Assembly: GCF_900187445.1 (NCBI RefSeq)
Contig: NZ_FYEB01000001.1
Span: 434,001 to 498,000 of the forward strand
Length of the DNA stretch: 64,000 nucleotides
DNA from: Pseudomonas sp. Irchel s3b2
Lineage (GTDB): Bacteria > Pseudomonadota > Gammaproteobacteria > Pseudomonadales > Pseudomonadaceae
Direction: 5' to 3'
Shown here: positions 32,325 to 42,087 of the stretch, one piece after another
Layout of the letters: each line of letters starts with the position of its first letter
Numbering within the stretch: the stretch's first letter is position 1
Notes under the pieces: generated by a model
Told to the model about the DNA's origin: nothing
Database searches by the model: none
The model's input: only the letters and a program-made list of their open reading frames with translations
Position numbers and translations under genes: made by a program

Positions 32325-34307
32325 ATGGCTGACCGTGCTGCCCGCCTGGCCTTCATCTTGAGTCTGACCGACAAGGTCACCGCGCCCCTGGGCAAGGTGA
32401 AAATGGGTTTTTCCGACCTTGCCGAGCAAAGCGAAAAAAACATCAAGACGATGGGCTTGGGGTTGGGCGGCATGGTCGGTGCCGGTGTAGCGATCACCCA
32501 GTCTTTGGCGCCTGCCCTGGAGATGAATCGCGCCTTGGGCGAGGTCAAATCCTTGGGCGTGGCGGAGGATGCCCTGACCGCGCTCAATCAAAAGGCGTTG
32601 GAGTTTTCCGTCGACTACGCCGCCAATGCCCGGGATTTTGTGGCGTCAGCGGCGACGATCGACGGTGCGATCAAAGGGTTGACCGCCAGCCAGCTGACCT
32701 CGATCACCAACACCAGCAACGTGCTGGCCAAAGCGACCAAGGCAGATGCGGAAACCACCAGCGCCTACGTGGGCACCATGTACAACCTGTTCAAGGGCCA
32801 GGCGGACGCCTTCGGCAAGACCGAATGGATCGAAACGCTGGGCGGGCAGACCGCGCTGGCGGTGAAGCTTTTTCGCACCGATGGCGCGCAGTTGAAGGAC
32901 GCTTTCAAGGAAGTCGGCTCGATCGCGACCACGGCGGGTGTGGACCTGGCCGAGCAGTTCGCGGTGATCGGCTCGCTCAGTAGCACCATGGAGGGCGGGG
33001 ACGCCGGCGGGATATACAAATCATTCTTCGAGAACATCGGCAGCGCCTCGGAAAAGCTGGGGATGAAGTTCGTCGACCAGAACGGCAAATTGCTGCCGAT
33101 GCTCGACATCCTCGGCAAGCTGGAGGGCAAGTTCGGTGATCTGAACAGTGCCAGCGCCGGCACCAAGCTGATTGAGGCCTTCGGCGGCGAGGGCGCGCGC
33201 GTGATCACCGCACTGGCCAAGGACACCGATCGCCTGCGCATTGGCATGGACCAGCTGGGCAAGATTCGCGGACTGGAAAGCGCCGAGCAGATGGCGAAGG
33301 CCATGGTGGATCCTTGGGCGCAATGGACGTCCCTGGTGGAAAGCATGCGCGCCCTGTTTGGTCAGGTGCTGATTCCTGTGCTGGCTCCATTCATGGAAAA
33401 GATGGTGGCGATCGGCAAGACGCTGATGCGCTGGGTAACCCTCTTTCCCAACATCACCCGCGTGATCGGCATCACCACGCTGACCATCTTCGGCATCATC
33501 GCCGGCATGTCCCTGCTGACGCTGGCTGTTGGCATGTCAAAGATGGTTTGGCTGGGGATGTTGACCGTCTGGAAACTCCTTACCTGGACCGGTTTCCGCA
33601 GCATTGCCATGTTCCTTTATCACACCGTCATGACGATCGCCTTTGTTGCCGGCCTGGTCCTGATGTACAGCTGGATGGGCCTGGTCAAGGTCGGGATGCT
33701 GGCTTGGCAAGCCGCTATCTGGCTCGTGAATGGAGCGCTTCTGGCCAACCCAATCACCTGGATCGTTATCGGGATTGTGGCTTTGGTCGCGGCGGTGGTC
33801 GCTGCCGTCTACTACTGGGACGAGTGGACCTCGGCACTGCTCAGCAGTGACGCCTTCAAGTGGGTCAGCGACCAGTTCAAAACGCTGTCCGACTGGTTCA
33901 ACTCCATGGGCGGCTGGTCAGCCATGGCCAAAGGCGCCTGGGACAGCATCGTTGGTGTCTTTTACAAGGCCATCAACAGCCTGATCGAGATGATCAACAG
34001 CATCCCGGGCGTGAACATCGAGGCACGTTTTGGCGGCATGCCAGAAGTGCCAGGTGTCGACGCGGCGGTAAACGCGGCCAACACCGCCAGCGCCGCGCAG
34101 AAAGCCCAGCAGACCATCAACGCGGCGATTCCAAGCCTGTCCCCCAGTCGGCCTTCTGCCGTGCCTCAGGGTGGCTTATTGACCAGCATCCAGAACACCC
34201 AGAACCAGAACAAGGGCACCCATGTGGAGAAAATTGAGATCCACAACAGCAAGCCTATGAGCCCGCTTGAGCTGGAAAACTTGATGAGCATGGCGGTGGG
34301 TGGATGA
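32325..34307 (+). CDS. Tail tape measure protein
   Basis: A 660-residue protein with an N-terminal helical domain (SLTDKVTAPLGKVKMGFSDL), a conserved TP901-type core (DYAANARDFVASAATIDGAI, MEGGDAGGIYKSFFENIGSA, GEGARVITALAKDTDRLRI), and a central cluster of hydrophobic segments around residues 385-495. It sets tail length and is ejected with DNA. Its length suggests a tail of roughly 100 nm by the usual 1.5 angstrom per residue rule; this is only an estimate. Confidence 0.9.
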   Translation: MADRAARLAFILSLTDKVTAPLGKVKMGFSDLAEQSEKNIKTMGLGLGGMVGAGVAITQSLAPALEMNRALGEVKSLGVAEDALTALNQKALEFSVDYAANARDFVASAATIDGAIKGLTASQLTSITNTSNVLAKATKADAETTSAYVGTMYNLFKGQADAFGKTEWIETLGGQTALAVKLFRTDGAQLKDAFKEVGSIATTAGVDLAEQFAVIGSLSSTMEGGDAGGIYKSFFENIGSASEKLGMKFVDQNGKLLPMLDILGKLEGKFGDLNSASAGTKLIEAFGGEGARVITALAKDTDRLRIGMDQLGKIRGLESAEQMAKAMVDPWAQWTSLVESMRALFGQVLIPVLAPFMEKMVAIGKTLMRWVTLFPNITRVIGITTLTIFGIIAGMSLLTLAVGMSKMVWLGMLTVWKLLTWTGFRSIAMFLYHTVMTIAFVAGLVLMYSWMGLVKVGMLAWQAAIWLVNGALLANPITWIVIGIVALVAAVVAAVYYWDEWTSALLSSDAFKWVSDQFKTLSDWFNSMGGWSAMAKGAWDSIVGVFYKAINSLIEMINSIPGVNIEARFGGMPEVPGVDAAVNAANTASAAQKAQQTINAAIPSLSPSRPSAVPQGGLLTSIQNTQNQNKGTHVEKIEIHNSKPMSPLELENLMSMAVGG

Positions 34308-34621
34308 GCCTCTACATCGATCTGCTGATCACCGGCAATGACCTCACGCTGGACCCTTCGAGCCAGCCGCTGTTGATTGACGATCGGGCCAGCATTGCCC
34401 AGGACATTGCCCATATGATCCGCGAAAGCGGTCTGCTGGTGTCTTTGGTGGCCGAGCGCGATCGCTTTCAGCAAGCCGACTGCATCCAGCAAATGGAACT
34501 GCTGGTGGAGGCAGACGAGCGCCTGGTACCCGGTACAGCCCGCATCATCAATCAGGGCTCAGGTCAGTACCTGGTTACCGCAAAAACCGTTGCATTTGGA
34601 TCTGTCGAGGTAGTTTTGTGA
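34304..34621 (+). CDS. DUF2590-type tail/baseplate protein (gpW/gp25-like position)
   Basis: A 105-residue protein beginning MSLYIDLLITGNDLTLDPSS, with IDDRASIAQDIAHMIRESGL and ARIINQGSGQYLVTAKTVAF. It appears to be of the DUF2590 type, found in VHML/VP882-like phages. Its position directly before baseplate J suggests the gp25/W baseplate-wedge role. It overlaps both neighbours. Confidence 0.75.
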   Translation: MSLYIDLLITGNDLTLDPSSQPLLIDDRASIAQDIAHMIRESGLLVSLVAERDRFQQADCIQQMELLVEADERLVPGTARIINQGSGQYLVTAKTVAFGSVEVVL

Positions 34622-35793
34622 GTGACGTCGATTTCAAACAGGCGCTCAACGACGCCGGCATCCCGACCACCGAAGCCAAGCTGCGCCAGGCCTGGGAAAG
34701 TGAGGTGGCTGCCCAGGGCAGCAAGCTGAGCAACACCAGCGCCTGGTCGCCGTTCTGGCGGGTGATCACCGCCCTGGTGACCAAGCCGGTCATGTGGCTG
34801 ATCGAGTTTATTGCCGGCACCGTGTTGCCGAACTTCTTCGTGAAAACGGCGACTGGCCAGTGGCTGGACATGCTGGCCTGGGCGGTCGACGTCACTCGCA
34901 AGCCCTCGACAAAGGCCGAAGGGCTGCTGCTGTTTACCAGGAGCACCAGTGCAGGCGTTTTAGAAGTGCCTGCCGGCACCCGTGTGCAATCGATCGCCAT
35001 TAACGGCAACGTCTATGTGTTGCTGACCACGGCTAAAGCGACCTTTGCCGACGGTCAAACCCAGATACTGGTGCCCGCCCAAGCGATAGAAGCCGGCAGC
35101 GGTTTCAACCTGGCCCCGGGTTACTTCTCGATCCTGCCGGAACCCGTACCGGGCGTCATCATGGCGGTGAACTCCGACGGTTGGCTGACCCAACCCGGTG
35201 CCGACGTCGAGCTGGACGATGAGCTGCGCCTGCGGGTGCGCAACCAGTTTTCTGCAGTCAACCAGTGGCACACCGACGCCGTGTATCGCGCCATGATTTC
35301 GTCTTTTCCAGGCGTGCAAGCCGATGGCATCTATTTCGAGCATAACGCGCCTCGAGGACCAGGCAGTGCCAACGCCTATCTGCTGTTCGAGGCCAATTCG
35401 CCGGCGGACACCTACCTGGCCGAAATCAACACCTACATCCGCGACCAGGGCAACCACGGCCACGGCGATGACCTGCTGGTTCTGGAGATGCCCCCGACCC
35501 TGCACACCGTGGTGTTGAACGTCTGGCCAAAAGCCGAAGTCGGAGCCGAACGTTACCCCGCGCTTAAAGCAGACATTGAGCTGTTCGTGCGGGCGGCGTT
35601 TCGCGAGAGCACTGACAGCGACTACCAGCCAACGCCCACATACCCCCAGTCGCGGTTTTCCTTTAGCCGTCTGGGCGAAGAACTGCACCAACAGTTCCCA
35701 GGCATCGATTCCCTCGACTTCGCCAACGTCGACATCGTTTCTCTGCTGACTATTCCGCGTCTGTTGGGCGTTGAGGTTGCGCTGAATGCTTAA
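34618..35793 (+). CDS. Baseplate assembly protein J (gp47-like)
   Basis: A 391-residue protein of the baseplate J family: RKPSTKAEGLLLFTRSTSAG, VLEVPAGTRVQSIAINGNVY, DVELDDELRLRVRNQFSA and FSFSRLGEELHQQFPGIDSL. It forms the outer wedge of the contractile baseplate. The GTG start at 34618 overlaps the previous stop (GTGA), and its end overlaps the next gene by eight bases. Confidence 0.9.
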   Translation: MSDVDFKQALNDAGIPTTEAKLRQAWESEVAAQGSKLSNTSAWSPFWRVITALVTKPVMWLIEFIAGTVLPNFFVKTATGQWLDMLAWAVDVTRKPSTKAEGLLLFTRSTSAGVLEVPAGTRVQSIAINGNVYVLLTTAKATFADGQTQILVPAQAIEAGSGFNLAPGYFSILPEPVPGVIMAVNSDGWLTQPGADVELDDELRLRVRNQFSAVNQWHTDAVYRAMISSFPGVQADGIYFEHNAPRGPGSANAYLLFEANSPADTYLAEINTYIRDQGNHGHGDDLLVLEMPPTLHTVVLNVWPKAEVGAERYPALKADIELFVRAAFRESTDSDYQPTPTYPQSRFSFSRLGEELHQQFPGIDSLDFANVDIVSLLTIPRLLGVEVALNA

Positions 35794-36409
35794 GCTCAGC
35801 CTGCCGTTTTGGCTCGATGGCCCCGAACTGGCCAAGCTCAAAGCGGCCGCCCAGGTGTGGTGGGAAAAGGTCACGGATTGGCTGCGCTGGCCGCTGCTGC
35901 AGCTGGATGCCGAGACCTGCCACCTGAGCGTTCTGGACATGCTCGCTTGGCAACGGGACATCACTCGTTTTCGAGGTGAGCAGGAAGACCTGTACCGGAT
36001 CCGGGTCAAGTACGCCTTTATCAACGCGGTCGACGGCGGTTCGACGTCGGGGCTCAAACGCATCTTTGAGCGCCTGGGCGTGGGCTATGTCGAGATCAAG
36101 GAGCGCATAGCAGGGCGCGACTGGGACGTGATCGAGCTGCACCTGACCGAATCCCAACTGAGCAAAAACCCTGAGCTGTTGCGCGTGCTGGCTCAACAGT
36201 ACGGGCGCACCTGTCGCCGTTATGAGTTCGTCAGCATCACGCCGCTGTCGCTGCACCTGCAGTGCCTCGAGTTCAACGACGACCAGCAGACCTTTGGCGC
36301 CTCGATCCTGCCGCAAGACCTGACCGACATCGATGAACTGAACCGTTCCGTGGCCCGTGCGTACTACTTCACCCACGTTGAACTAGCCGAATTCCTGGGA
36401 ACCCTATGA
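35786..36409 (+). CDS. Tail protein I-type baseplate component
   Basis: A 207-residue protein in the P2 gpI position after J. VLDMLAWQRDITRFRGEQED and YRIRVKYAFINAVDGGSTSG, followed by GLKRIFERLGVG, resemble the tail protein I family. It should pair with J in the baseplate wedge. It overlaps the next gene (ATGA). Confidence 0.8.
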   Translation: MLKLSLPFWLDGPELAKLKAAAQVWWEKVTDWLRWPLLQLDAETCHLSVLDMLAWQRDITRFRGEQEDLYRIRVKYAFINAVDGGSTSGLKRIFERLGVGYVEIKERIAGRDWDVIELHLTESQLSKNPELLRVLAQQYGRTCRRYEFVSITPLSLHLQCLEFNDDQQTFGASILPQDLTDIDELNRSVARAYYFTHVELAEFLGTL

Positions 36410-36927
36410 GCGATCTGACCGAGCTGCAAGCCGCCGAAATTGCCAAGCTACAAGCCCTTGGGGCGGCCTGGCACCTTTTCCACCATGGTGCCAAGACTGA
36501 CCGGGTTACCACGGACGCGGGCGACATTCCAACGCTGTCGGGCCTGGCCGACGTCGTATTCGAGGCCATGGGCGGTGTGCTGCTACCCATAGTCCAAACC
36601 ATTGAGGCGGCCGGAGCGGCGTTGGCCCTGGACATTGAAACCACCCGCCGAGTGTCGGCTTTCGACATCACCCTGACCGCCCCCCTGTGCGTGTTGAGCT
36701 TGCTCAATGAGCAAGTGCCGGCGGGCTTTCAGTCGGCCATCACCCTGACCCTGCGACAGGGCACCGGGGCCAACAAAGTCACCTGGCCCAGCAACGTCAT
36801 GTGGCAATTCAACCGCCCGCCGGTGCTGGCGTATGCACCTGGTGCGTTTGACATGGTTACGTTGGTGTCGGACCCGGTGACCAACAAGTGGCGCGGTATG
36901 GTGGACGGGGGCTGGTTCAATGTTTAA
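36406..36927 (+). CDS. Phage tail-associated protein, 173 residues
   Basis: The N-terminal half is helical (LTELQAAEIAKLQALGAAWH). The C-terminal half is beta-rich with GFQSAITLTLRQGTGANKVT and WPSNVMWQF, a terminal fold often seen in phage tail tip or fibre proteins. No specific family is assigned. It overlaps the I-type gene before it and the 944-residue protein after it, so it is probably part of the same tip structure. Confidence 0.6.
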   Translation: MSDLTELQAAEIAKLQALGAAWHLFHHGAKTDRVTTDAGDIPTLSGLADVVFEAMGGVLLPIVQTIEAAGAALALDIETTRRVSAFDITLTAPLCVLSLLNEQVPAGFQSAITLTLRQGTGANKVTWPSNVMWQFNRPPVLAYAPGAFDMVTLVSDPVTNKWRGMVDGGWFNV

Positions 36928-39754
36928 CACCGCCCTGAACAGCCGGCCCTTGATCAGCGGCAGAGCCTCCGGCGTGGCCAACGCCATGTCCATGATTGAG
37001 GGACACCACCGTTTCCTGGTGAAGAACACCGGGGATACCACTGACGCCACGGTGCAGCACTTCATTCAAAACACCCAAGGCGTGCTGGCCAACAACCGGC
37101 ATTTCATCGCGCACACGCAAATGGAATACCAGCCCAACGGTGACGGCACGACCGAAGGGCAGTCCCTGCACATCATCGGCTATGCCTATGCCTACCTGGC
37201 GACACAAAAGCCTGAGTACCTGGAGGCCGCACGCTGGCACTGGGACGCCTATGTAAGGCATTTCTACGCCGGTCAGTCGATCCCGGAGACGCCTTCGCGC
37301 TGGATCGCAAACTGGATTGTCAACGCGAAAGAGCCGGTGTTATCCAACTGGCCCATCGATCCCGTTGCGCCCACCCACAGCGGCTTCAAGGGCGTTCCCT
37401 TCACGTTTACCAACGGCTTCACCAAGATCCCGCATGGCGCGCCGCACTGGGGCGAGTACCTGGACAAGGCCACCTTTGCGTTTGATGGGAATCTGGCCTG
37501 GGACGCGATCAATGCCTCGGTCCAAGGGTTGAACCCGGACGGCTCCACCAACTGGAGCGTCGACGGCGTTCAGTACGATGTGGAATGGATCATTGCGTGG
37601 ACCGGGCAGAAGATCGATTGGGACGGCAATGTCTTGTCTACCGGGCACGCCCAGTCCGAGTTCGGCTCTGTCCAGCTGAAAAGCACCACGCTGAATGGCT
37701 CGCACAAATTCAACTATGCCACCCGCCAACCGGTCGAGTTTGGCGGTCAGTACATTCCCCGCAACGCGGTGCAGCACAATCGCCCGCTGCAGGTGCCACT
37801 GCTTGGCAGCGTCAACCAGATGGGCAACGCGGCTGACGGTGAGGAGTGGTTTTCAGACGCCTGCTACCTGCTGTGGAAGATTACCGGCGAAGCCAACTAC
37901 AAGAAGGCCCTGGACTCGTGCCTGTTCACCAACCACGAGTACACCCTGATCGACTCGCTGGATAAGTTCTTTCGGCAGTCAACCGAAGCGGCCACGCCGT
38001 TCACCGATGGCATTTCGTATGACTTCGTCTATCCCGACAGCGCGCAGGTCACCTATGGGCGGGATGCCAGCGGTTTTATTACGGCCCATTGCAGCGAAGC
38101 CGGGAGCGTTTCGCTGGAGCAGCAATCGATTTGGTTTCGCCTGAACCAGGCGTCGGGCATTCGCACCACGTTTGGCGGCTTGGGCGCCTCGAGCCAGCCG
38201 GTGGCTGCCCGCGTGGAAATCCTGATCAGCCTCGACAAGAACGAGGCGAACGGCAAAAAGTGGGGATTGGATCTGCCGGTGTCCTCGAGCATGGTGCCGG
38301 TCACTTTCGACACCCCATTGGGCAGCCTCTACCAGCTGGAAAAAGACGATGGTGCTGCGTATATCACGGCCAATGCCTCGGCTGTGACGGATTACGGCGG
38401 ATTGACCTACTCGCAGCAGCTCGAAACGGATGTGCTGGGCAGCCGAAGCTGCCACACGATCAAGGCCTTTTTCCCGAATGATGACGCGGGATTCATTGTC
38501 GGCAACTGGTCCAGCGACACGGGGCGCGCGCCCATTACCTCGATCACCTACAAGTCGAATGGCGAAACGGATCTGCGCTTTGAGGACGCGAACGGTTGGC
38601 GTTGGTACTGGATCCTGGAGAACACGGCGAACGCCTGGGTCACCAAACCCCTGCTGCCGGGTGACCTGGTGCTGTCCGGCTACCAGCCGAATCATCCCAG
38701 CGATCCGAACCCCGATGCACCGGTCTCCACCGATATCGATCAGTTCACCATCATTCTCGAGAACAGTTCTGACACTAACGTGAGCTGGACCTATGCCTAC
38801 GTGAACGACGTGCCGCCGCTCTACACACTGGATGACGGCTACACGCTCAACTATCGCGTCAGCCTCTCCTGTTCCGAAGCGTTCAATGCCGTCCTGGGCG
38901 ACTGCACCGTGACTGGCTTCCGCGACGATTCCCTGGCCTACACGCCGGGCCTTATTCCCTTCTCAAATATTTATGAAGAGGGCTCTTATCAAATCGGCGC
39001 GTGGCACGGCATGCCGTACCCCGGGTACCAGTACCCATTTATCTATTGCCTGGAGTCAGAGAAGTATTCCCGACACTTAAACAACATGATCGAGTTTCTG
39101 TACGACTCGCAGCAGTGGTACTACGCCAAGTTCGGCGAGCTTGGTCCTGGTGCAAGCGCGTATGTCTGGAACCGTTGGGATAACTACAAATACGGCACGC
39201 CCGACACTTTCACTATGTATCACTGGGGCACCGGCACCGCTTGGTCCGGTTATCAGCCGCGAGCCTTCCAGGGCGCCTGCCGCGCCTGGCAAGAGCTTGT
39301 GCAGCAAGGTCAGCCAGTGCCCGTGAAGTTGAAGGTCTATGTGGAAAACTGGATCGGATGGCTTGCCGACTTCGTGAACGCGCATAACGGCGTACTGCCG
39401 ACCGACTTCCCAATGACCAGCCTGCCGGCACCCGATCCCAACGACTTTACCGGGCACATGACCGGGCTGTGGCTCGCCGGGGCATGCATGGCAGCCATGG
39501 CCGGTTGCCAACACCCGAAGTTGGATCAGCTAATCGAAGCCTGTGTGACCGAACTGCAAAACAACTACGTGGTGACTCCCGTCCCTGGGCAACCAATGAA
39601 TGGTGCCTGGAGCCCTGCAGTTCGCCTGGGGTCCGATAACGGCATGTTCTTCGGGTTTTGGGCCGGCGAAATCATGCGCGGCCTCTCCATGTACATCTTG
39701 CTCAAAGAGTTAGGACCAGGTGCAAGCATCTTTGCCCGCCAGCCACTCGTTTAA
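36920..39754 (+). CDS. Large tail-tip protein of unknown fold, possible carbohydrate-active enzyme
   Basis: A 944-residue protein between baseplate and fibre genes. The N-terminal and C-terminal parts share a helical, aromatic-rich pattern (YAYLATQKPEYLEAARWHWD; CYLLWKITGEANYKKALDSC; YHWGTGTAWSGYQPRAFQGA; GLWLAGACMAAMAGCQHPKL) reminiscent of alpha/alpha-barrel glycosidases or lyases. A central beta-rich section lies between them. No catalytic signature is identified, so a polysaccharide depolymerase is a hypothesis only. It replaces nothing in P2, and similarly placed large proteins occur in the VHML-like branch. Confidence 0.6.
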   Translation: MFNTALNSRPLISGRASGVANAMSMIEGHHRFLVKNTGDTTDATVQHFIQNTQGVLANNRHFIAHTQMEYQPNGDGTTEGQSLHIIGYAYAYLATQKPEYLEAARWHWDAYVRHFYAGQSIPETPSRWIANWIVNAKEPVLSNWPIDPVAPTHSGFKGVPFTFTNGFTKIPHGAPHWGEYLDKATFAFDGNLAWDAINASVQGLNPDGSTNWSVDGVQYDVEWIIAWTGQKIDWDGNVLSTGHAQSEFGSVQLKSTTLNGSHKFNYATRQPVEFGGQYIPRNAVQHNRPLQVPLLGSVNQMGNAADGEEWFSDACYLLWKITGEANYKKALDSCLFTNHEYTLIDSLDKFFRQSTEAATPFTDGISYDFVYPDSAQVTYGRDASGFITAHCSEAGSVSLEQQSIWFRLNQASGIRTTFGGLGASSQPVAARVEILISLDKNEANGKKWGLDLPVSSSMVPVTFDTPLGSLYQLEKDDGAAYITANASAVTDYGGLTYSQQLETDVLGSRSCHTIKAFFPNDDAGFIVGNWSSDTGRAPITSITYKSNGETDLRFEDANGWRWYWILENTANAWVTKPLLPGDLVLSGYQPNHPSDPNPDAPVSTDIDQFTIILENSSDTNVSWTYAYVNDVPPLYTLDDGYTLNYRVSLSCSEAFNAVLGDCTVTGFRDDSLAYTPGLIPFSNIYEEGSYQIGAWHGMPYPGYQYPFIYCLESEKYSRHLNNMIEFLYDSQQWYYAKFGELGPGASAYVWNRWDNYKYGTPDTFTMYHWGTGTAWSGYQPRAFQGACRAWQELVQQGQPVPVKLKVYVENWIGWLADFVNAHNGVLPTDFPMTSLPAPDPNDFTGHMTGLWLAGACMAAMAGCQHPKLDQLIEACVTELQNNYVVTPVPGQPMNGAWSPAVRLGSDNGMFFGFWAGEIMRGLSMYILLKELGPGASIFARQPLV

Positions 39755-39777
39755 GAATTACTGAACAGGTAGAACCA

Positions 39778-41367
39778 ATGTCTTCAAACATCACGATCGC
39801 TGGCGAAAACCTCATTGCACGCAAACAGGGTGAACAGAAAGCCCTGGACGTAACGCGCTTTGTCTTTGCCCTGGTTCCCGGCCTCGATCCTGGAAGCGCA
39901 GTTGATCGCGCTTCAGTCCGGCCGCCGGCGGCGCAGATCGTCCACACCGCGGCTGTCCTGCGCGCCGGCTATGTCACCCCCAATCAGGTGGTTTACAGCG
40001 TCATGCTGGGCTCAGATGTGGGGGATTGGGATTTCAATTGGGTAGGCCTGGAGACTGCCGAGAACGTTTTGCTCGCCGTGGCGTATGTGCCAGTGCAGCA
40101 GAAGCGCAAGAACAAGCCTCCGCTGCAGATTGGCAACAACCTGACCCGCAACTTCATGGTGGCGTTCAGCGGTGCCCAGGCCATGACTGGGGTGACAATC
40201 GACGCCAGCACCTGGCAACACGATTTCACCGTACGGCTCGCCGGCATCGATGAGCGCGAGCGTTTGAGCAATCGCGATATCTTCGGCAGAGCGCGCTTTT
40301 TTGGCAGCTCGCTGCAGCTGGTGAAAACCGGCAGCAGCTACCAACTCAAGCCAGGTGTTGCCTATGTCGAGGGCATTCGCGTCGTGCTGAACGCCCCCTC
40401 TGTGGTGAACGTGGCCAGTGTGCCTTCCAAAGCCTGGTTGGAGGTTTCGCTACAGCGCCAGGGCAGCGAGGTGATCGCCAGTTGGCAAGTGGTGTTTGGC
40501 CCGAACTTCGTCGACAAAACCGACAGTGCCGGCGCCCGTCATTATTTCGTGGCCATCGCGGATCTGCCGAACTCCAACACCGTGACCGACCTGCGCCCCG
40601 CTCAGGAAATCGACGGCGCCTTGATTGACTATCTAGCCGCTCGCAATGGCGATTACGAAAACCTGCGAGCCCGGGCTACGACGAAAGAAGACGTCGATCT
40701 GGGGAATCTGCCTAACGCCAAAAGCGACGACCCAGCAAGCAACAGCAGCGAAGTCCTGGCCACCACCAAGGCGCTGCAATCGCTCAAAAATCTGATGGAA
40801 GATGCCCAGGTTGGCATTGTCGGGCTGTTCGCATTGAGTGCACCGCCGGCTGGCTGGCTCAAGGCAAACGGCGCTGCCGTCTCCCGCACGACCTTTGCCC
40901 GGCTGTTCGCCAAGATTGGCACCACCCATGGCGCCGGTGATGGGGTAACCACCTTCAACCTGCCTGACCCGCGTGGCCGATTCCCTCGGTTCTTGGATGA
41001 TGGCCGGGGCATCGACCCGGGCCGACTGGTCGGCAGCCATCAAGGCGAGGCGATCCAGAGCCATGCCCACACAGGTACCGCCAGCTACGGCGGAAGCCAC
41101 AACCACCCCGCCTGGACAGACGCCCAGGGCGAGCATACCCACACCGTTAGCGGTAGCACCCGCAATTCCCCTTACAGTGGGTATGCCGGTGAGATTGGCA
41201 ATACGACTGACGGCTCGAGCTTCACCACCAATGCTGCCGGTAACCACGGGCATAACGTCGGGATTGGCAACGCCGGCGACCATTCCCACGGCATCACGAT
41301 CAACCCGGCAGGAGGCCCGGAGACGCGGCCCACCAACACCGCGTTTCTCGCCTGCATCAAGTATTGA
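39778..41367 (+). CDS. Tail fibre protein with N-terminal DUF3751 and C-terminal collar domain
   Basis: A 529-residue fibre. The first third matches the phage tail-collar fibre family (YVTPNQVVYSVMLGSDVGDW, DFNWVGLETAENVLLAVAYV). Residues from about 345 form a phage collar domain (GLFALSAPPAGWLKANGAAV, TFNLPDPRGRFPRFLDDGRG). The tip contains repeated His pairs (SHAHT, GSHNH, GEHTHT, GNHGHN, DHSHG) expected to bind metal along a trimeric needle. It recognises the host surface. ATG 39778 is used; the frame extends upstream but overlaps the previous gene. Confidence 0.88.
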   Translation: MSSNITIAGENLIARKQGEQKALDVTRFVFALVPGLDPGSAVDRASVRPPAAQIVHTAAVLRAGYVTPNQVVYSVMLGSDVGDWDFNWVGLETAENVLLAVAYVPVQQKRKNKPPLQIGNNLTRNFMVAFSGAQAMTGVTIDASTWQHDFTVRLAGIDERERLSNRDIFGRARFFGSSLQLVKTGSSYQLKPGVAYVEGIRVVLNAPSVVNVASVPSKAWLEVSLQRQGSEVIASWQVVFGPNFVDKTDSAGARHYFVAIADLPNSNTVTDLRPAQEIDGALIDYLAARNGDYENLRARATTKEDVDLGNLPNAKSDDPASNSSEVLATTKALQSLKNLMEDAQVGIVGLFALSAPPAGWLKANGAAVSRTTFARLFAKIGTTHGAGDGVTTFNLPDPRGRFPRFLDDGRGIDPGRLVGSHQGEAIQSHAHTGTASYGGSHNHPAWTDAQGEHTHTVSGSTRNSPYSGYAGEIGNTTDGSSFTTNAAGNHGHNVGIGNAGDHSHGITINPAGGPETRPTNTAFLACIKY

Positions 41368-41376
41368 GAGCTGCTT

Positions 41377-42087
41377 ATGACTTCTAAAACCGTCTATCAA
41401 ACCGATCACCAAGGGATGTACACCGGTGAAACCTTCGCCGATCCGTGCCCCCTTGAACCCGATGTTTGGCTGATCCCCGGGGGTTGCGTGGAAATCGCCC
41501 CTCCGACGATTCCAGCCCACAAAGCTGCGCGCTGGAACGGTAGCGCTTGGGCGCTGATCGAGTCCTACCAGGGCGAAACCGTGTACCACAAGACAACGTG
41601 CCAGCCGCTGCTGGTGGATCGGCCAGGTCCGCTGCCAGAGGGCTATACCCTGGCCGTGCCAGGTGATCATCAGGTCTGGAGCCAGGGCCAGTGGGTGGAC
41701 GATGTGCCAGCGCAACTGCAGCTCCGCTACGCCGAGCAGTTACGGGCGGTCAACGCCGCATGCGAGCAGGAGATTGTCGCGGGATTTGTCTGCGATGCCC
41801 TGGGCGAAACCTACTTTTACGACAGCGCCCTGGTGGATCAGATCAACCTCAACAGCCAGTTGCTGTCCGGTGCCGGCGGCCTGGTGGCGTGCCGTGATAC
41901 CGACAACGTGAAAGCCTATCGCGAACACACTGCCGAACAGCTGCACCTGGTCAGCGATGCCTTCAACGAGCACCGGCTGGCTCGTTTGCAGAAGGCACTG
42001 GTGATCAAGCAGCAGATGGATCAGGCATTGCTCGCCAGCGACTTCGGCGCGCTCGAGGCCGTGAGCTGGGAGGCCGTCGAAGCATGA
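41377..42087 (+). CDS. Tail fibre assembly-type protein with DUF4376-like tail
   Basis: A 236-residue protein right after the fibre gene. Its N-terminal half (YQTDHQGMYTGETFADPCPL, AARWNGSAWALI) resembles fibre-assembly chaperones. The C-terminal half (FVCDALGETYFYDSALVDQI, then NLNSQLL) resembles DUF4376. It probably helps trimerise or attach the fibre. Its stop overlaps the next start. Confidence 0.7.
   Translation: MTSKTVYQTDHQGMYTGETFADPCPLEPDVWLIPGGCVEIAPPTIPAHKAARWNGSAWALIESYQGETVYHKTTCQPLLVDRPGPLPEGYTLAVPGDHQVWSQGQWVDDVPAQLQLRYAEQLRAVNAACEQEIVAGFVCDALGETYFYDSALVDQINLNSQLLSGAGGLVACRDTDNVKAYREHTAEQLHLVSDAFNEHRLARLQKALVIKQQMDQALLASDFGALEAVSWEAVEA

Noticed and set aside
34960..36063. 367-codon leftward frame across baseplate genes
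   Set aside because: It overlaps two recognised baseplate genes and shows no protein features of its own.
40633..41715. 360-codon leftward frame opposite the tail fibre
   Set aside because: The fibre collar motif on the other strand explains the coding signal.
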